Source of the DNA: Clostridia bacterium
Lineage (GTDB): Bacteria; Bacillota; Clostridia; Oscillospirales; CAG-272
DNA length: 64,000 bases
Assembly (NCBI GenBank): GCA_017466445.1
Contig: JAFTUC010000033.1
Location: 30,214-94,213, forward strand
Direction of reading: 5' to 3'
Shown: piece after piece, positions 23,598-33,108 of the stretch
How the letters are laid out: every line of letters starts with the position of its first letter
Position numbering within the stretch: the stretch's first letter is position 1
Notes under the pieces: model-generated
Seen by the model: only the letters and a program-made list of their open reading frames with translations
Told to the model about the DNA's origin: nothing
Databases searched by the model: none
Program-made: the position numbers and the translations under genes

Positions 23598-25370
23598 ATG
23601 AACACAGAAAAGATCATTCCCCGCTCGGAATATCCCCGTCCCGACAGAGTAAGAAAGGATTGGCTCTGCCTCAACGGTAGATGGGATTTCGCCTTCGACG
23701 AGGAAGGCAAGGGTATTTCCGAGGGATGGATGAACAAAGCGTCTCTCGATACCCAAATCAACGTTCCTTTCGTATATCAGTGCGAGCTTTCGGGCATAAA
23801 CGACGACCGTCACAGCGACTATATATGGTATCACCGCACCTTTACAATTCCCGATTCCTTTGAAGGAAAGAGCGTATTCCTTCATTTCGGCGCAGTAGAT
23901 TACAAAGCCAAGGTGTGGATCAACGGAAGATACATAGGTGAGCATGAGGGAGGATATTCCCCGTTCTCATTTGACATTACCTATAACGTTGCCGACAGAG
24001 GCGCGGTATACGATCTTACCGTCTGCTGCGAGGACAAGCTCAGTACAGAGCGTCCGCGCGGAAAGCAGAGCTACCGTCCCGAGCCCTTCGAGTGCTGGTA
24101 CACGCCCTCGAGCGGAATCTGGCAGAGCGTATGGCTTGAGGCTACCGGTATGAAATATATCGATGAGGTACGCATCACACCCGACGTTGACAATTACTGC
24201 TTCAAGGTAGAGGCAAAGCTCAGCGAGGTACCGAAAAACGGTCATCTCAAGATCGACGTATCCTTCCGCGGAAAATTCGTTACCGCTCTCGATATTGCTG
24301 TAAATACAGCCCGCGTCGATACCGTTATTTGCTTCCCTCACAACAACCTCACACGCGAGGGCTTTATCTACTGGGGTCCCGGTGCGGGAAATCTCTATGA
24401 CGTAGACCTTACTCTTTCCGAGAACGGTCTCGACATCGACAGTCTCTCTACCTATTTCGGCATGAGAAAGATCCGATGCGAGGGCGGACGAATTTATATC
24501 AACAACGTTCTCCTCTACCAGAGACTCATACTTGATCAGGGATATTGGCCCGACGGACTTCTTACCGCTCCGAGCGACGAGGCGCTCAAGAAGGATATTG
24601 AGCTTACTCTTAAGTTCGGATATAATGGTGCAAGAAAGCATCAGAAGTTTGAGGATCCCCGTTATCTTTACTGGGCGGACAGAATGGGACTTCTCGTCTG
24701 GGAGGAGCTTCCCAGCGCATATCAGTTCAACGATACGATGATGAGCAACTGTTTCAGAGACATGCAGGACGCTATAAAGCGTGATTACAATCATCCCTGC
24801 ATAATCACATGGGTCCCAATGAACGAGTCGTGGGGTATCTATCACGTCAAAACAAGTCGTAAGGAGCAGGATTTCACCGACGCGCTCTATTTTATGATCC
24901 ACGCTCTTGACAATACGAGAATCGTTTCCACGAACGACGGTTGGGAGCAGTCCGAGACCGACATAGTTACTGTTCACGATTACGCCTCCTTTACAAAGGA
25001 TCTCAGATGCGAGTACGAGTCGAGTGACGGCATCCTCAGCGGAGCGCCCAACGGACACAGAACCATCGTTTGCGATGATTACGATCTTTCGGGTAAGCCG
25101 ATACTTATGACAGAATACGGCGGAATCGCTCTTGCAAAGGACAAACACGGCTCCAACTGGGGATACGGAGGTGCGGAATCGGACGAGGAGAAATTCTTCG
25201 AGCGCTTTGAGGATATTACTATTGGCTTCAAGAACTGCGATTACTTCTGCGGATACTGCTATACTCAGCTTACCGACGTCTTCCAGGAGGTCAACGGACT
25301 TCTCGATATGGACAGAAATCCCAAGGTGGATATTGAACGAGTAAGAAGCATAAATTTAAGAAAGAAATAA
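23598..25370 (+). CDS. family GH2 glycoside hydrolase
   Basis: 590 residues, cytoplasmic. N-terminal sugar-binding jelly roll (LNGRWDFAFDEEGKG, YIWYHRTFTIP, FGAVDYKAKVWINGRYIGEHEGGYSPFSFDI), an Ig-like middle domain, and a TIM barrel from about residue 290. The acid/base block is ITWVPMNESWGI and the nucleophile block is PILMTEYGGIAL. The family hydrolyses beta-galactosides, glucuronides or mannosides; the exact sugar is not evident. Shorter than LacZ because it lacks the large C-terminal domains. Followed by a phosphodiesterase and a Gfo/Idh dehydrogenase in the same operon. Confidence 0.88.
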   Translation: MNTEKIIPRSEYPRPDRVRKDWLCLNGRWDFAFDEEGKGISEGWMNKASLDTQINVPFVYQCELSGINDDRHSDYIWYHRTFTIPDSFEGKSVFLHFGAVDYKAKVWINGRYIGEHEGGYSPFSFDITYNVADRGAVYDLTVCCEDKLSTERPRGKQSYRPEPFECWYTPSSGIWQSVWLEATGMKYIDEVRITPDVDNYCFKVEAKLSEVPKNGHLKIDVSFRGKFVTALDIAVNTARVDTVICFPHNNLTREGFIYWGPGAGNLYDVDLTLSENGLDIDSLSTYFGMRKIRCEGGRIYINNVLLYQRLILDQGYWPDGLLTAPSDEALKKDIELTLKFGYNGARKHQKFEDPRYLYWADRMGLLVWEELPSAYQFNDTMMSNCFRDMQDAIKRDYNHPCIITWVPMNESWGIYHVKTSRKEQDFTDALYFMIHALDNTRIVSTNDGWEQSETDIVTVHDYASFTKDLRCEYESSDGILSGAPNGHRTIVCDDYDLSGKPILMTEYGGIALAKDKHGSNWGYGGAESDEEKFFERFEDITIGFKNCDYFCGYCYTQLTDVFQEVNGLLDMDRNPKVDIERVRSINLRKK

Positions 25371-25405
25371 AGTACCTCTTTTATACCGAAAAGGATAAAA
25401 AAATA

Positions 25406-26125
25406 ATGGATACTGTAAAATTCGATTCCAAAAACGTAAAAATGGTAGCGCACAGAGGCTGCAGCGGTCTTGAGGCGGAAAACACCTGCAGCGCCTTCGT
25501 TGCAGCGGGAAACAGATCTTACTACGGCATTGAAAGTGACGTTTACGTCACCTCAGACGGAAAATACATAATTTCTCATGACAACAACACCAAACGTATG
25601 ACCGGCAAGGATTATGTCGTAGAAAAGACCGATTTCGAAACGCTTCGTTCCCTTCCCGTCCTTGACAGAGACGGATGCTTCTCCAGAGGCGACCTCAAGC
25701 TGGCATCGCTTGAGGAATACATCCTGATATGCAAGAAATACGAAAAGGTCTGCGTGCTTGAACTCAAGAGCACATTTACAAAGGATCAGCTCAAAGAAAT
25801 AAAAGACATCTTCGACAGATACGCCTATTCGGAAAAGGTGATATTTATATCATTCGGTCTTCAGAATCTCGTTCTGCTAAAGGAAATTGACCCTTGTGTC
25901 AAGGCTCAATACCTGACCGCAGAGTTTACACCCGAGCTTATCGGAACGCTTACAAAGCACGGTCTTGATATAGACATACATCACAGTGCGCTGAATAGCG
26001 AAACGGTAGCAGCCTTCAAGGACGCGGGGATCAGGATCAACACATGGACCTGTGATGATCCGAGGCTTGGGGAGCAGCTCGCAGATCTTGGCGTAGACTA
26101 CATTACAAGCAACATTCTCGAGTAA
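25406..26125 (+). CDS. glycerophosphodiester phosphodiesterase
   Basis: 239 residues, TIM barrel of the GDPD family. VAHRGCSGLEAENTCSAF carries the catalytic His and Glu, GIESDVYVTSDG the metal acids, and ISHDNNTKRMTG the second His. It hydrolyses glycerophosphodiesters to sn-glycerol 3-phosphate and an alcohol. No signal peptide, so it works inside the cell. It lies 35 nt after the GH2 gene. Its phosphate-ester product may connect to the glycerol-phosphate enzyme coded 3 kb upstream. Confidence 0.9.
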   Translation: MDTVKFDSKNVKMVAHRGCSGLEAENTCSAFVAAGNRSYYGIESDVYVTSDGKYIISHDNNTKRMTGKDYVVEKTDFETLRSLPVLDRDGCFSRGDLKLASLEEYILICKKYEKVCVLELKSTFTKDQLKEIKDIFDRYAYSEKVIFISFGLQNLVLLKEIDPCVKAQYLTAEFTPELIGTLTKHGLDIDIHHSALNSETVAAFKDAGIRINTWTCDDPRLGEQLADLGVDYITSNILE

Positions 26126-26151
26126 ATAAAAAATCAAGAAGGTGACGCTTT

Positions 26152-27135
26152 ATGTCAAAAAAAGTTAAGGTCGTTATGATAAGCGGATGGCACGTCCACG
26201 CTATGGGATATGCAAATTATCTCGCCGCAAGTCCAAGCTGCGAAATTGTCGGAGTCTGGGACGAAATACCGGTTCGCGGTACCGAATGGGCCTCCGACCT
26301 GAAATGCAAATATTATGACAGCTATGACGAGGTTCTTTCCGACCCAAACGTAGATGCCGTTGCTATCTGTGCGCCGACCTCCATGCACACAGAGCTTATG
26401 CTCAAGGCGGCAAACGCAAGCAAGCACATCTTTACTGAAAAGGTGCTTACCCTTTCCGTAAAGGATGCTCTTGCGGTGAAAAAGGCAATAAATAAAAACA
26501 AGGTACATTTTACGATATCGTTTCCCCACGAGACCGACAAAGCGGTACTGTTCGCCAAGGATCTCGTAGACCGTGAAGCTCTCGGACAAATAACCTATAT
26601 GCGTGTCAGAAACGTACATTCGGGCAGCATAAACGATTGGTTGCCCGCGCACTTCTACAACCGCTCGCAGTGTGGCGGCGGGGCTATGATCGACCTCGGA
26701 GCGCATCCAATGTATCTTATATGCTGGTTTCTCGGTGCTCCCAAATTCGTTTCCTCGACCTTTACAAGCGTAACGGCCAGACCGGTAGAGGATAATGCGG
26801 TATCTGTGCTTCAGTATGAAAACGGGGCTATCGCCGTATCGGAAACAGGCTTCGTTTCGGTAGCGGATCCTTATTCTATAGAGTTTTCCGGAACAAAGGG
26901 ATATCTCAGAATAAGCGGCGGATCGCTCGCTTACTCCTGTCCCGAAACCGAAAACAAGACAGTGACCCTTAGTGAATTCCAAACTTATGCTCCCCTTCCG
27001 CTCGATTATTGGATCGACAGCATCGTAAACGGCACTCAAAATCAAAAATACACGATAGATGAGGCTGTGGAGCTTACTAAAATAATGGAAGCCGCATACA
27101 GATCCTCGGAGAGCGGTAAAAAGATCAAAATATAA
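26152..27135 (+). CDS. Gfo/Idh/MocA-family oxidoreductase
   Basis: 327 residues. An N-terminal Rossmann fold (VVMISGWHVHAMGYANYL, a variant of the usual GxGxxG) is followed by VDAVAICAPTSMHTELMLKAANASKHIFTEK, where the EK pair is the family signature, and a C-terminal alpha/beta domain with GGGAMIDLGAHPMYL carrying the active-site His. Such enzymes oxidise or epimerise sugars with NAD(P). The glycine motif is unusual (GWHVHAMG). AAGGTGA precedes the ATG. Last gene of the GH2 operon; terminator follows. Confidence 0.88.
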   Translation: MSKKVKVVMISGWHVHAMGYANYLAASPSCEIVGVWDEIPVRGTEWASDLKCKYYDSYDEVLSDPNVDAVAICAPTSMHTELMLKAANASKHIFTEKVLTLSVKDALAVKKAINKNKVHFTISFPHETDKAVLFAKDLVDREALGQITYMRVRNVHSGSINDWLPAHFYNRSQCGGGAMIDLGAHPMYLICWFLGAPKFVSSTFTSVTARPVEDNAVSVLQYENGAIAVSETGFVSVADPYSIEFSGTKGYLRISGGSLAYSCPETENKTVTLSEFQTYAPLPLDYWIDSIVNGTQNQKYTIDEAVELTKIMEAAYRSSESGKKIKI

Positions 27136-27138
27136 GAG

Positions 27139-27176
27139 TATCCCTTAATGCGGCTGCCGTATTAAGGGATATTTTT
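27139..27176 (+). terminator. terminator of the GH2 operon
   Basis: TATCCCTTAAT (27139-27149) pairs with ATTAAGGGATA (27161-27171), then TTTTT. Confidence 0.9.
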
Positions 27177-27235
27177 CGCTTGCCTGTATAAGGACATATT
27201 TTACAAATCATGTCATCATATATATTTTTTTCCTA

Positions 27236-27263
27236 TTGACATTTTTCTTTTATTTGATATACT
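27236..27263 (+). promoter_or_regulatory. promoter of the propeller-protein/amidohydrolase operon
   Basis: TTGACA (27236-27241), 16-bp spacer, TATACT (27258-27263). Confidence 0.8.
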
Positions 27264-27290
27264 AAAGAAAAATGTTAAGGAGTGTACATT

Positions 27291-28724
27291 ATGACACAGC
27301 ACATTACCGGACTATTTCCCTTTTGGGATGACAGCTTAATCGACCGCCGTTTTACCGATGCTGATCTTTCTGTCAACAGACTTGAAAAGAAAGAGCTTGT
27401 GCTCACATTTGACAGTCCTTGGGAGGGAAACTGCACCGATTTCTTCACCGTTATCAAGGACGGTGACCTCTACCGTATGTACTACGAAGCGTGGTCATAT
27501 CTTGATTCCCCGCTCTGCATAAAGGTCTGCTATGCAGAAAGCACCGACGGTATCCACTGGGATAAGCCTTCGCTCGGTATCTGCGAATTTAACGGAAGCA
27601 CCGATAACAACATAATCATAAGCGGTATTCCCGACAATTTCACAGTTATGCTCGACACAAATCCGAGTTGTCCGCAAAGCATGCGTTTCAAAGCTCTTAT
27701 GTCTTATGTTGAAGGTGGAGAAAACACCTTACGGTGTCTCGTTTCCGCTGACGGAATACATTTTGAATATCATTCGACCATATCCAAAAATTTTGCATAT
27801 GACACGCAAAATACCCTTCATTACGATCACCGGCAGAACAAATATTTCTGTTTTATCCGAGAATTTCACGATGTTGAAAGCTCAAATGACCCGAGATTCA
27901 ACGAAACCGCGATACGCGGTATCCGTGTGTTTGAATCATCCGATTTTATAAACTGGACCGAGCCCGTACCGCTGAAATTTATGGGTTGCGAGGATTATCC
28001 GCTCTATACGAACGTAGTTTCCAAATATCCTTACGACGACAGATATTACATAGGATTCCCTTCGAGATACGTTGAGCGCACGTCCTGGACCAAAAATTAT
28101 GACCGTCTCTGCGGAAAAGAGATGCGTCTTGAGCGTTCTAAGCTACACCCAAGATACGGTCTTGTTGTTACCGACTGTATTTTTATGTGCTCAACCAACT
28201 GCTACGATTGGTACCGTTTCGACGAGGCGATAATAACGCCCGGTCCCGAAAAGGACACAAATTGGGTATACGGAGACTGCTATCCGTCGTGCGGCGGCGT
28301 ATATTCTCTTCCTAGCGCAAACGGAGAGCCCGACGATCTCTCGATCTACGTTTTTGAAAACCACTGGATGAACGTACCTACAACACTTTACAGATATTCC
28401 TGCAGAAAAGACGGCTTTGCGTCAGTAAAAGCACCATATAAAAAGAAAACGCTCAGAACAAAGCCGTTTTCCTTTGAAGGCGACGAGCTCTGTATTAATT
28501 TCCGAAGCTCGGCTCGCGGAGGTATCACCGTTCGCATTCTGAACGAGATCGGAAATCCCATTTCCGGCTTTACGAGCTGCGAAATTTTCGGAGATTCGAC
28601 GGATCGTATCATAGATTTTGACAAAGATATTTCCGAGCTTGCGGGAAAAACGGTAATATTTGAGTTTTCTATGAGCGATGCTGAAATATATTCTATAAAT
28701 TTCAAGAACAAGGAGAGTAAATAA
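27291..28724 (+). CDS. beta-propeller glycosidase-like protein
   Basis: 477 residues from the ATG at 27291, 8 nt after AAGGAG. Repeated short strands such as GDLYRMYYEAWSY, ESTDGIHWDKPSLG and SADGIHFEYHS are typical of the five-bladed propeller glycosidases (clan GH32/43/62/130-like). The C-terminal 100 residues look like a beta-sandwich. I cannot place it in a numbered family and see no confirmed catalytic acids. No signal peptide. The next gene, an amidohydrolase, begins one base after its stop, so the two are coupled. Likely works on an intracellular sugar derivative; function unproven. Confidence 0.6.
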   Translation: MTQHITGLFPFWDDSLIDRRFTDADLSVNRLEKKELVLTFDSPWEGNCTDFFTVIKDGDLYRMYYEAWSYLDSPLCIKVCYAESTDGIHWDKPSLGICEFNGSTDNNIIISGIPDNFTVMLDTNPSCPQSMRFKALMSYVEGGENTLRCLVSADGIHFEYHSTISKNFAYDTQNTLHYDHRQNKYFCFIREFHDVESSNDPRFNETAIRGIRVFESSDFINWTEPVPLKFMGCEDYPLYTNVVSKYPYDDRYYIGFPSRYVERTSWTKNYDRLCGKEMRLERSKLHPRYGLVVTDCIFMCSTNCYDWYRFDEAIITPGPEKDTNWVYGDCYPSCGGVYSLPSANGEPDDLSIYVFENHWMNVPTTLYRYSCRKDGFASVKAPYKKKTLRTKPFSFEGDELCINFRSSARGGITVRILNEIGNPISGFTSCEIFGDSTDRIIDFDKDISELAGKTVIFEFSMSDAEIYSINFKNKESK

Positions 28725-28725
28725 T

Positions 28726-29496
28726 ATGCAGTTTCCTATATTTGATCGCTCTGCTATCGATATCCACTCGCATTTTAACCACGGTGTTCCGGGTGATCAC
28801 ATAAATCCGAGATTTGTCGGAACAAGCAAGAATACACTTGATTTTTTGAAAACAGAGTACGACAGATTTGAAATAAAAGAAGCTGCCTTTTCATCCTATG
28901 CGGCTGTTCTTTCCTCGGATTATATTAAAGAAGAAAACGTATATCTCAACGATCTGACAAAAGAAAACGACTGGCTCTATCAGTGGGCGGTGCTTCATCC
29001 GAGACAGGATGACACCTTTGATCAGGTCGAAGAAATGCTTGACGATCCCAAAGTACTTGGCATAAAGATACATCCGTATTTTCACGAATATGGCATAGTA
29101 GAATACGCGGACAAGATATTCTCCTTCGCAAACGAGCGAAACGCAGTAGTTCTCATGCACCCCGACGCAATGGAGGAAATGGCGAGATTTGCCGACAAAT
29201 ATCCGAATATGAAGCTTATAATAGCGCATCTTTCGGAGGAGGCTCACATAAACGCCATAAGAGACGCAAAGCACGGAAATATTTACACCGACACTTCGGG
29301 CTCGCTCAGCGCCTGCAACAACGTAATAGAATACGGATGCGAGCAGGTAGGTTCGGAAAAGATACTTTTCGGCACTGACACCTACTCACTCACCTTCCAA
29401 TATTCAAGGATCGCCCTTGCAAGGATATCGCATTCCGAAATGGAAAATATCCTCTACAAAAACGCGATAAAAATGTTCCCCCGCGCATTCAAATAA
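28726..29496 (+). CDS. amidohydrolase-superfamily protein (amidohydro_2)
   Basis: 256 residues. The metal motif near the N-terminus is IDIHSHFNHG (HxH variant), with VLGIKIHPYFHEYG, VLMHPDA, MKLIIAHLS and the terminal Asp block LFGTDTYS. This fits the Amidohydro_2 group (uronate isomerase/decarboxylase-like TIM barrels) that hydrolyse or decarboxylate lactone- or acid-type substrates. It starts one base after the upstream propeller-protein gene. Substrate unknown. Terminator follows. Confidence 0.8.
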   Translation: MQFPIFDRSAIDIHSHFNHGVPGDHINPRFVGTSKNTLDFLKTEYDRFEIKEAAFSSYAAVLSSDYIKEENVYLNDLTKENDWLYQWAVLHPRQDDTFDQVEEMLDDPKVLGIKIHPYFHEYGIVEYADKIFSFANERNAVVLMHPDAMEEMARFADKYPNMKLIIAHLSEEAHINAIRDAKHGNIYTDTSGSLSACNNVIEYGCEQVGSEKILFGTDTYSLTFQYSRIALARISHSEMENILYKNAIKMFPRAFK

Positions 29497-29501
29497 AAAA
29501 C

Positions 29502-29535
29502 ATCGACGGAAGACAAGCTTCCGTCGATTATTTTT
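29502..29535. terminator. bidirectional terminator between convergent operons
   Basis: ATCGACGGAAG (29502-29512), loop ACAAG, CTTCCGTCGAT (29518-29528), then TATTTTTATT. On the other strand an A-rich flank gives TTTTTTATTT for argH. Confidence 0.92.
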
Positions 29536-29541
29536 ATTAAG

Positions 29542-30942
29542 TCAATCCTCATCCTCTTTAAAAGCGTCAAGAAAATCACGCGCATAGCTTATCTGCGATG
29601 CGACAGATTCGGGCGAGGTTCCGCCGTATGAGGTCCTGCGGCTCACGCAGCTTTCGAGAGAGATATATCCGTAAAGATCATCATCAAAAAGCTCGGAGAA
29701 CTCGCGGTATTCCTCAAGCGCAAGGTTATCGAGCACCTTGCCCTCGGCAACGCATTTTCCGACAAGCTGACCGGTTATCTTGTAAGCACTTCTGAACGGA
29801 AGTCCTTTTCCGACGAGATAGTCTGCAACGTCGGTAGCATTGATAAAACCCTTTTGCGCCGCAGAGTACATATTTTCGGGTATAGGACGCATCGTTGCTA
29901 TCATGGGAGCAAAGACGCCGAGGCATGCCTTAAGCGTGTCTACGGCATCAAAGATCGCCTCCTTATCCTCCTGCATATCTTTATTATAGGCAAGCGGAGT
30001 TCCCTTCATTACCGTAAGAAGAGTCATAAGATCACCGTAAACTCTTCCCGTTTTTCCGCGTGCAAGCTCCGCCATATCGGGATTCTTCTTCTGCGGCATT
30101 ATGGACGAACCCGTAGAGAAGGAATCATCAAGCTCGATAAACTTGAATTCCCACGACGACCAGAGGATGATCTCCTCCGAAAGACGTGATATGTGCATCA
30201 TAACAAGAGAATAAGCCGCGCAAAGCTCTACTGCAAAATCTCTGTCCGATACTCCGTCAAGCGAGTTTCGGCAAGGGTACTGGAAGCCGAGAATATCAGC
30301 CGTACGCTGCCTATCGGTATTATAGGTGGTTCCGGCAAGGGCACAAGATCCCAGCGGACAGGAGGACATCATTCGCGCGCAAGCATCGGACAGACGCTCG
30401 ATATCTCTTGTAAACATCGAAACGTAAGCCATAAGATGATGACCGAAGGTTATCGGCTGAGCTCTCTGCATATGAGTATATCCGGGCATTATAGCCTCTT
30501 TATATTCATCCGCCTTATCTGTAAGTGCCTCGATAAGCGAGCAGATATTTTCTATTATAGCATCGGTCTCATCCTTAAGCCAAAGTCTTATATCAACAAC
30601 GACCTGATCGTTACGGCTTCTTGCGGTATGAAGCTTTTTGCCGACATCTCCGATACGCTCTGTGAGAACGGTCTCGACAAACATATGGATATCCTCTGCG
30701 GACATATCGATGGAAAGTCTTCCCTCGGTGATATCCTCTTCGATATTCGCGAGCTCGTTTATTATCGTTTGTGCCTCTTCTATCGTTATTATCCCCTGCA
30801 TACCGAGCATCGTAGCGTGTGCTATCGATCCCCTTATATCCTGAAGATACATACGGCTGTCAAACGGGATGGACGAATTGAAATCGTCCGCTACCTTATT
30901 TAGCTCCTTTGAAAAACGGCCTGCCCATAATTTATTATTCAT
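29542..30942 (-). CDS. argH: argininosuccinate lyase
   Basis: 466 residues from the ATG at 30942, behind GGAGAAACAAAGTT; an upstream in-frame extension contains no ribosome site. The start MNNKLWAGRFSKELNKVADDFNSSIPFD and the fumarase-superfamily signature GSSIMPQKKNPDMAE (catalytic Ser loop) are clear, with TARSRNDQV and GYTHMQRAQP. It makes arginine and fumarate, the last step of arginine synthesis. It is alone; argG is not adjacent. It sits after rpmA and a terminator-like stem. Confidence 0.95.
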   Translation of the reverse strand: MNNKLWAGRFSKELNKVADDFNSSIPFDSRMYLQDIRGSIAHATMLGMQGIITIEEAQTIINELANIEEDITEGRLSIDMSAEDIHMFVETVLTERIGDVGKKLHTARSRNDQVVVDIRLWLKDETDAIIENICSLIEALTDKADEYKEAIMPGYTHMQRAQPITFGHHLMAYVSMFTRDIERLSDACARMMSSCPLGSCALAGTTYNTDRQRTADILGFQYPCRNSLDGVSDRDFAVELCAAYSLVMMHISRLSEEIILWSSWEFKFIELDDSFSTGSSIMPQKKNPDMAELARGKTGRVYGDLMTLLTVMKGTPLAYNKDMQEDKEAIFDAVDTLKACLGVFAPMIATMRPIPENMYSAAQKGFINATDVADYLVGKGLPFRSAYKITGQLVGKCVAEGKVLDNLALEEYREFSELFDDDLYGYISLESCVSRRTSYGGTSPESVASQISYARDFLDAFKEDED

Positions 30943-30967
30943 AACTTTGTTTCTCCAAAATTTTAAA

Positions 30968-31015
30968 ACAAAAAGCCCCAAAACGGCAATATCTGCCCTT
31001 CTGCGGCCTTTTTGT
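30968..31015 (-). terminator. probable terminator after rpmA
   Basis: On the minus strand ACAAAAAGGCC (31015-31005) pairs with GGCTTTTTGT (30977-30968) around a smaller inner stem, followed by TTTT. One bulged base. Confidence 0.6.
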
Positions 31016-31037
31016 CGAATTTTCGATTAAGCAGAAA

Positions 31038-31316
31038 TCAGTCAGCGTAAACGCTAACGCACTTTCTGTCCTTTGCGATCTGTTCGAACTTTACCTTTCC
31101 GTCGATAAGAGCGTAAAGAGTATCGTCAGAACCGCGTCCGACATTGTTGCCGGGATGAATATGAGTTCCGCGCTGTCTTACGATGATGTTACCGGCAGTT
31201 ACGGTCTGTCCGTCTGCCTTCTTAACACCGAGACGCTTGGATTCACTGTCACGACCGTTCTTGGTCGAACCAACACCCTTTTTGTGTGCGAAGAACTGCA
31301 AGCTAATTCTGAACAT
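31038..31316 (-). CDS. rpmA: 50S ribosomal protein L27 with cleavable N-terminal extension
   Basis: 92 residues from the ATG at 31316, behind GAAAGGATTTGATACC. The N-terminus [20 protein letters not shown] has the Firmicute extension LQFF before A10; Prp removes it after the second Phe so that the mature AHKKGVGS end can reach the peptidyl-transferase centre. [31 protein letters not shown] and VKFEQ are normal L27. The Prp protease gene is directly upstream in the same operon, as in other Firmicutes. Confidence 0.97.
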   Translation of the reverse strand: MFRISLQFFAHKKGVGSTKNGRDSESKRLGVKKADGQTVTAGNIIVRQRGTHIHPGNNVGRGSDDTLYALIDGKVKFEQIAKDRKCVSVYAD

Positions 31317-31351
31317 GGTATCAAATCCTTTCAAGTAAACTTTAGTAATTT

Positions 31352-31705
31352 TTACTCGAGCTCTACTTCCTTGACGTCGATGAAATCGTAATAATCTTCC
31401 AGCAGATCGCAAAGCTGCAGATAATATGCATAGAAGAGTCCCGATACGGCGTACTGCTTCTTTTCGTCGCAATCCTCACTCGGAAGCGCCGCCTTGGCAG
31501 TTACCGTTATATCGGTCGTTTTTTCGTCGATCGTGTATTCAACGTCCGAAGCGTAAGAGACCTCGATGGCGTTTATTATCAGCATGGTCATTGCGGAGAG
31601 CGCCGAGCATATTATGTCGTTACCCTCTTCGGCAAAGCCGGAATGTCCGGTTTCTTTAAAGCCGTAATAAACTCCGTTTTTTTTGAAAAAAGTGATCGTC
31701 GTCAT
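31352..31705 (-). CDS. prp: ribosomal-processing cysteine protease Prp
   Basis: 117 residues of the YsxB/Prp family. [19 protein letters not shown] contains the catalytic His and Cys separated by the conserved gap. It cleaves the N-terminal extension of L27 and, in staphylococci, also phage capsid and scaffold proteins carrying the same motif. The gene lies between rplU and rpmA, the conserved order, and is essential in other Firmicutes. Confidence 0.95.
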   Translation of the reverse strand: MTTITFFKKNGVYYGFKETGHSGFAEEGNDIICSALSAMTMLIINAIEVSYASDVEYTIDEKTTDITVTAKAALPSEDCDEKKQYAVSGLFYAYYLQLCDLLEDYYDFIDVKEVELE

Positions 31706-31719
31706 TTTTTCAAGTCGGA

Positions 31720-32034
31720 TCAGTTAGCAGCGATGGAGCTGATCTGAACCTTTGTGTAAGGCTGTCTGTGACCGATCTTCTTCTTCTCGTTCTTCTTAGG
31801 CTTATACGTCATAACGTATATCTTGGGAGCCTTGCCGTTCTTAACAACAACTGCATTTACAGCCGCGCCATCAACGTAGGGAGCGCCAACCTTAAGACCG
31901 TCGTTATCGGAAACTACGAGAACCTTGTCGAACTTTACAGTATCGCCTTCGGAAGCCTCAAGACGTTCGATGAAAATTACATCGCCTTCGTTTACCTTGT
32001 ACTGCTTTCCGCCTGTCTCAAAAACTGCGTACAC
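31720..32034 (-). CDS. rplU: 50S ribosomal protein L21
   Basis: 104 residues from the GTG at 32034, with AGAGAGGTG just before; a longer frame through the leader is not used. YAVFETGGKQYKVNEGDVIFIERL, KVGAPYVDGAAV and KKIGHRQPYTKVQI are standard L21. First gene of rplU-prp-rpmA. Confidence 0.97.
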   Translation of the reverse strand: MYAVFETGGKQYKVNEGDVIFIERLEASEGDTVKFDKVLVVSDNDGLKVGAPYVDGAAVNAVVVKNGKAPKIYVMTYKPKKNEKKKIGHRQPYTKVQISSIAAN

Positions 32035-32035
32035 G

Positions 32036-32164
32036 AAAAGCACCTCTCTTTCTTTAAGCACCGTTTTGGTGCAAGACTCGCTGATAAAGGTAGGTTTTTA
32101 GTACCGTTTAACACCTTTCATTCATGCGGCAAATTATTATAACATTGATTTCTACGTTTGTCAA
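32036..32164 (-). promoter_or_regulatory. promoter and leader of the rplU-prp-rpmA operon
   Basis: Minus strand TTGACA (32164-32159), 17-bp spacer, TATAAT (32141-32136). The roughly 95-nt leader has the hairpin GCACC-AAAAC-GGTGC (32058-32072) after AGTCTTG, followed by the ribosome site, a position and sequence reminiscent of the L21 leader RNA proposed for autoregulation in Firmicutes. Confidence 0.75.
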
Positions 32165-32224
32165 GACTTTTTTTCGCATTTTTTATAAAAATCAGGGCGT
32201 TTTTTTGTGAAAAACGTTAAATTT

Positions 32225-33007
32225 TCATCCGAGAGCAATATCAAGCACCATCATCACCGAAAAACCCAAGGCAAAAAGAAGCGTTCCTATATCCGAATTT
32301 TCTGCCTCGGATATTTCGGGCACAAGTTCCTCGACAACAACGTATATCATGGCTCCCGCGGCAAAAGCGAGCATATACGGAAGTGTGCACGCTATCATTT
32401 CATAAAAGATAATAGTCAGTATGGCGGCGGCAGGCTCAGCCACTCCGGAAAGTACTCCGTATATAAAGGAGTTCCCTTTTCCCATGCCTTCAGATGCGAG
32501 CGGCATCGATATTATTGCACCCTCGGGAAAATTCTGAACAGCTATACCGATCGAAAGAACAAGCGCAGATGCAAGCGAAATACCGCTATCGCCGTTTATA
32601 AGTCCCGCATATACCACGCCGACCGACATTCCTTCCGGAATATTATGGAGTGCGACCGTAAAGATCAGCATGGTATTCTTTCCAAAACGGCTTTTTACAC
32701 CTTCCTTCTGCATACTTCCGAGATGAATATGCGGTATCAGATGGTCTAGTGCGATAAGAAATACTATTCCCAGCCAAAAGCCGATAAGCGCGGGCAGAAA
32801 AGCAAGCTTTCCGTAAGACAATGACGATTCCACCGCAGGTATTATAAGACTCCACACAGACGCGGCAAACATAACACCCGCCGCAAATCCTATAAGTGCG
32901 CTCCTTAGTTTATTACTTATATTTTTCTTCATAAAAAGTACGCACGCAGAGCCCAGCGAGGTACCGAGAAGAGGGAGCAGTATTCCCTTTAGTAAATTTG
33001 GCAGCAT
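32225..33007 (-). CDS. ZIP-family metal transporter
   Basis: 260 residues, about eight membrane helices. The two metal-path helices carry the ZIP motifs TVALHNIPEGMSVGV and IGIAVQNFPEGAIISMPLA; a loop with HLIPHIHLG between helices 3 and 4 is His-rich. It imports Zn(II) or other divalent metals. AGGAGG precedes the ATG. Stand-alone gene; no operator resembling the feo boxes is visible upstream. Confidence 0.9.
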   Translation of the reverse strand: MLPNLLKGILLPLLGTSLGSACVLFMKKNISNKLRSALIGFAAGVMFAASVWSLIIPAVESSLSYGKLAFLPALIGFWLGIVFLIALDHLIPHIHLGSMQKEGVKSRFGKNTMLIFTVALHNIPEGMSVGVVYAGLINGDSGISLASALVLSIGIAVQNFPEGAIISMPLASEGMGKGNSFIYGVLSGVAEPAAAILTIIFYEMIACTLPYMLAFAAGAMIYVVVEELVPEISEAENSDIGTLLFALGFSVMMVLDIALG

Positions 33008-33108
33008 TTTATCCTCCTATGAGTTTACAGTCCTGTTATTTGTCCTCACAGTCAGTATATTTTAATGCCTGAAATAAGTGAAGCTCTCGATCGAGAGCTT
33101 CGGGAGAT

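Noticed and set aside
23967-25148. 393-residue minus-strand open frame opposite the GH2 gene
   Set aside because: Antisense to the well-supported GH2 coding frame; composition and lack of a ribosome site mark it as a shadow.
30193-30903. 236-residue plus-strand open frame opposite argH
   Set aside because: Lies inside argH on the other strand and has no recognised domain.
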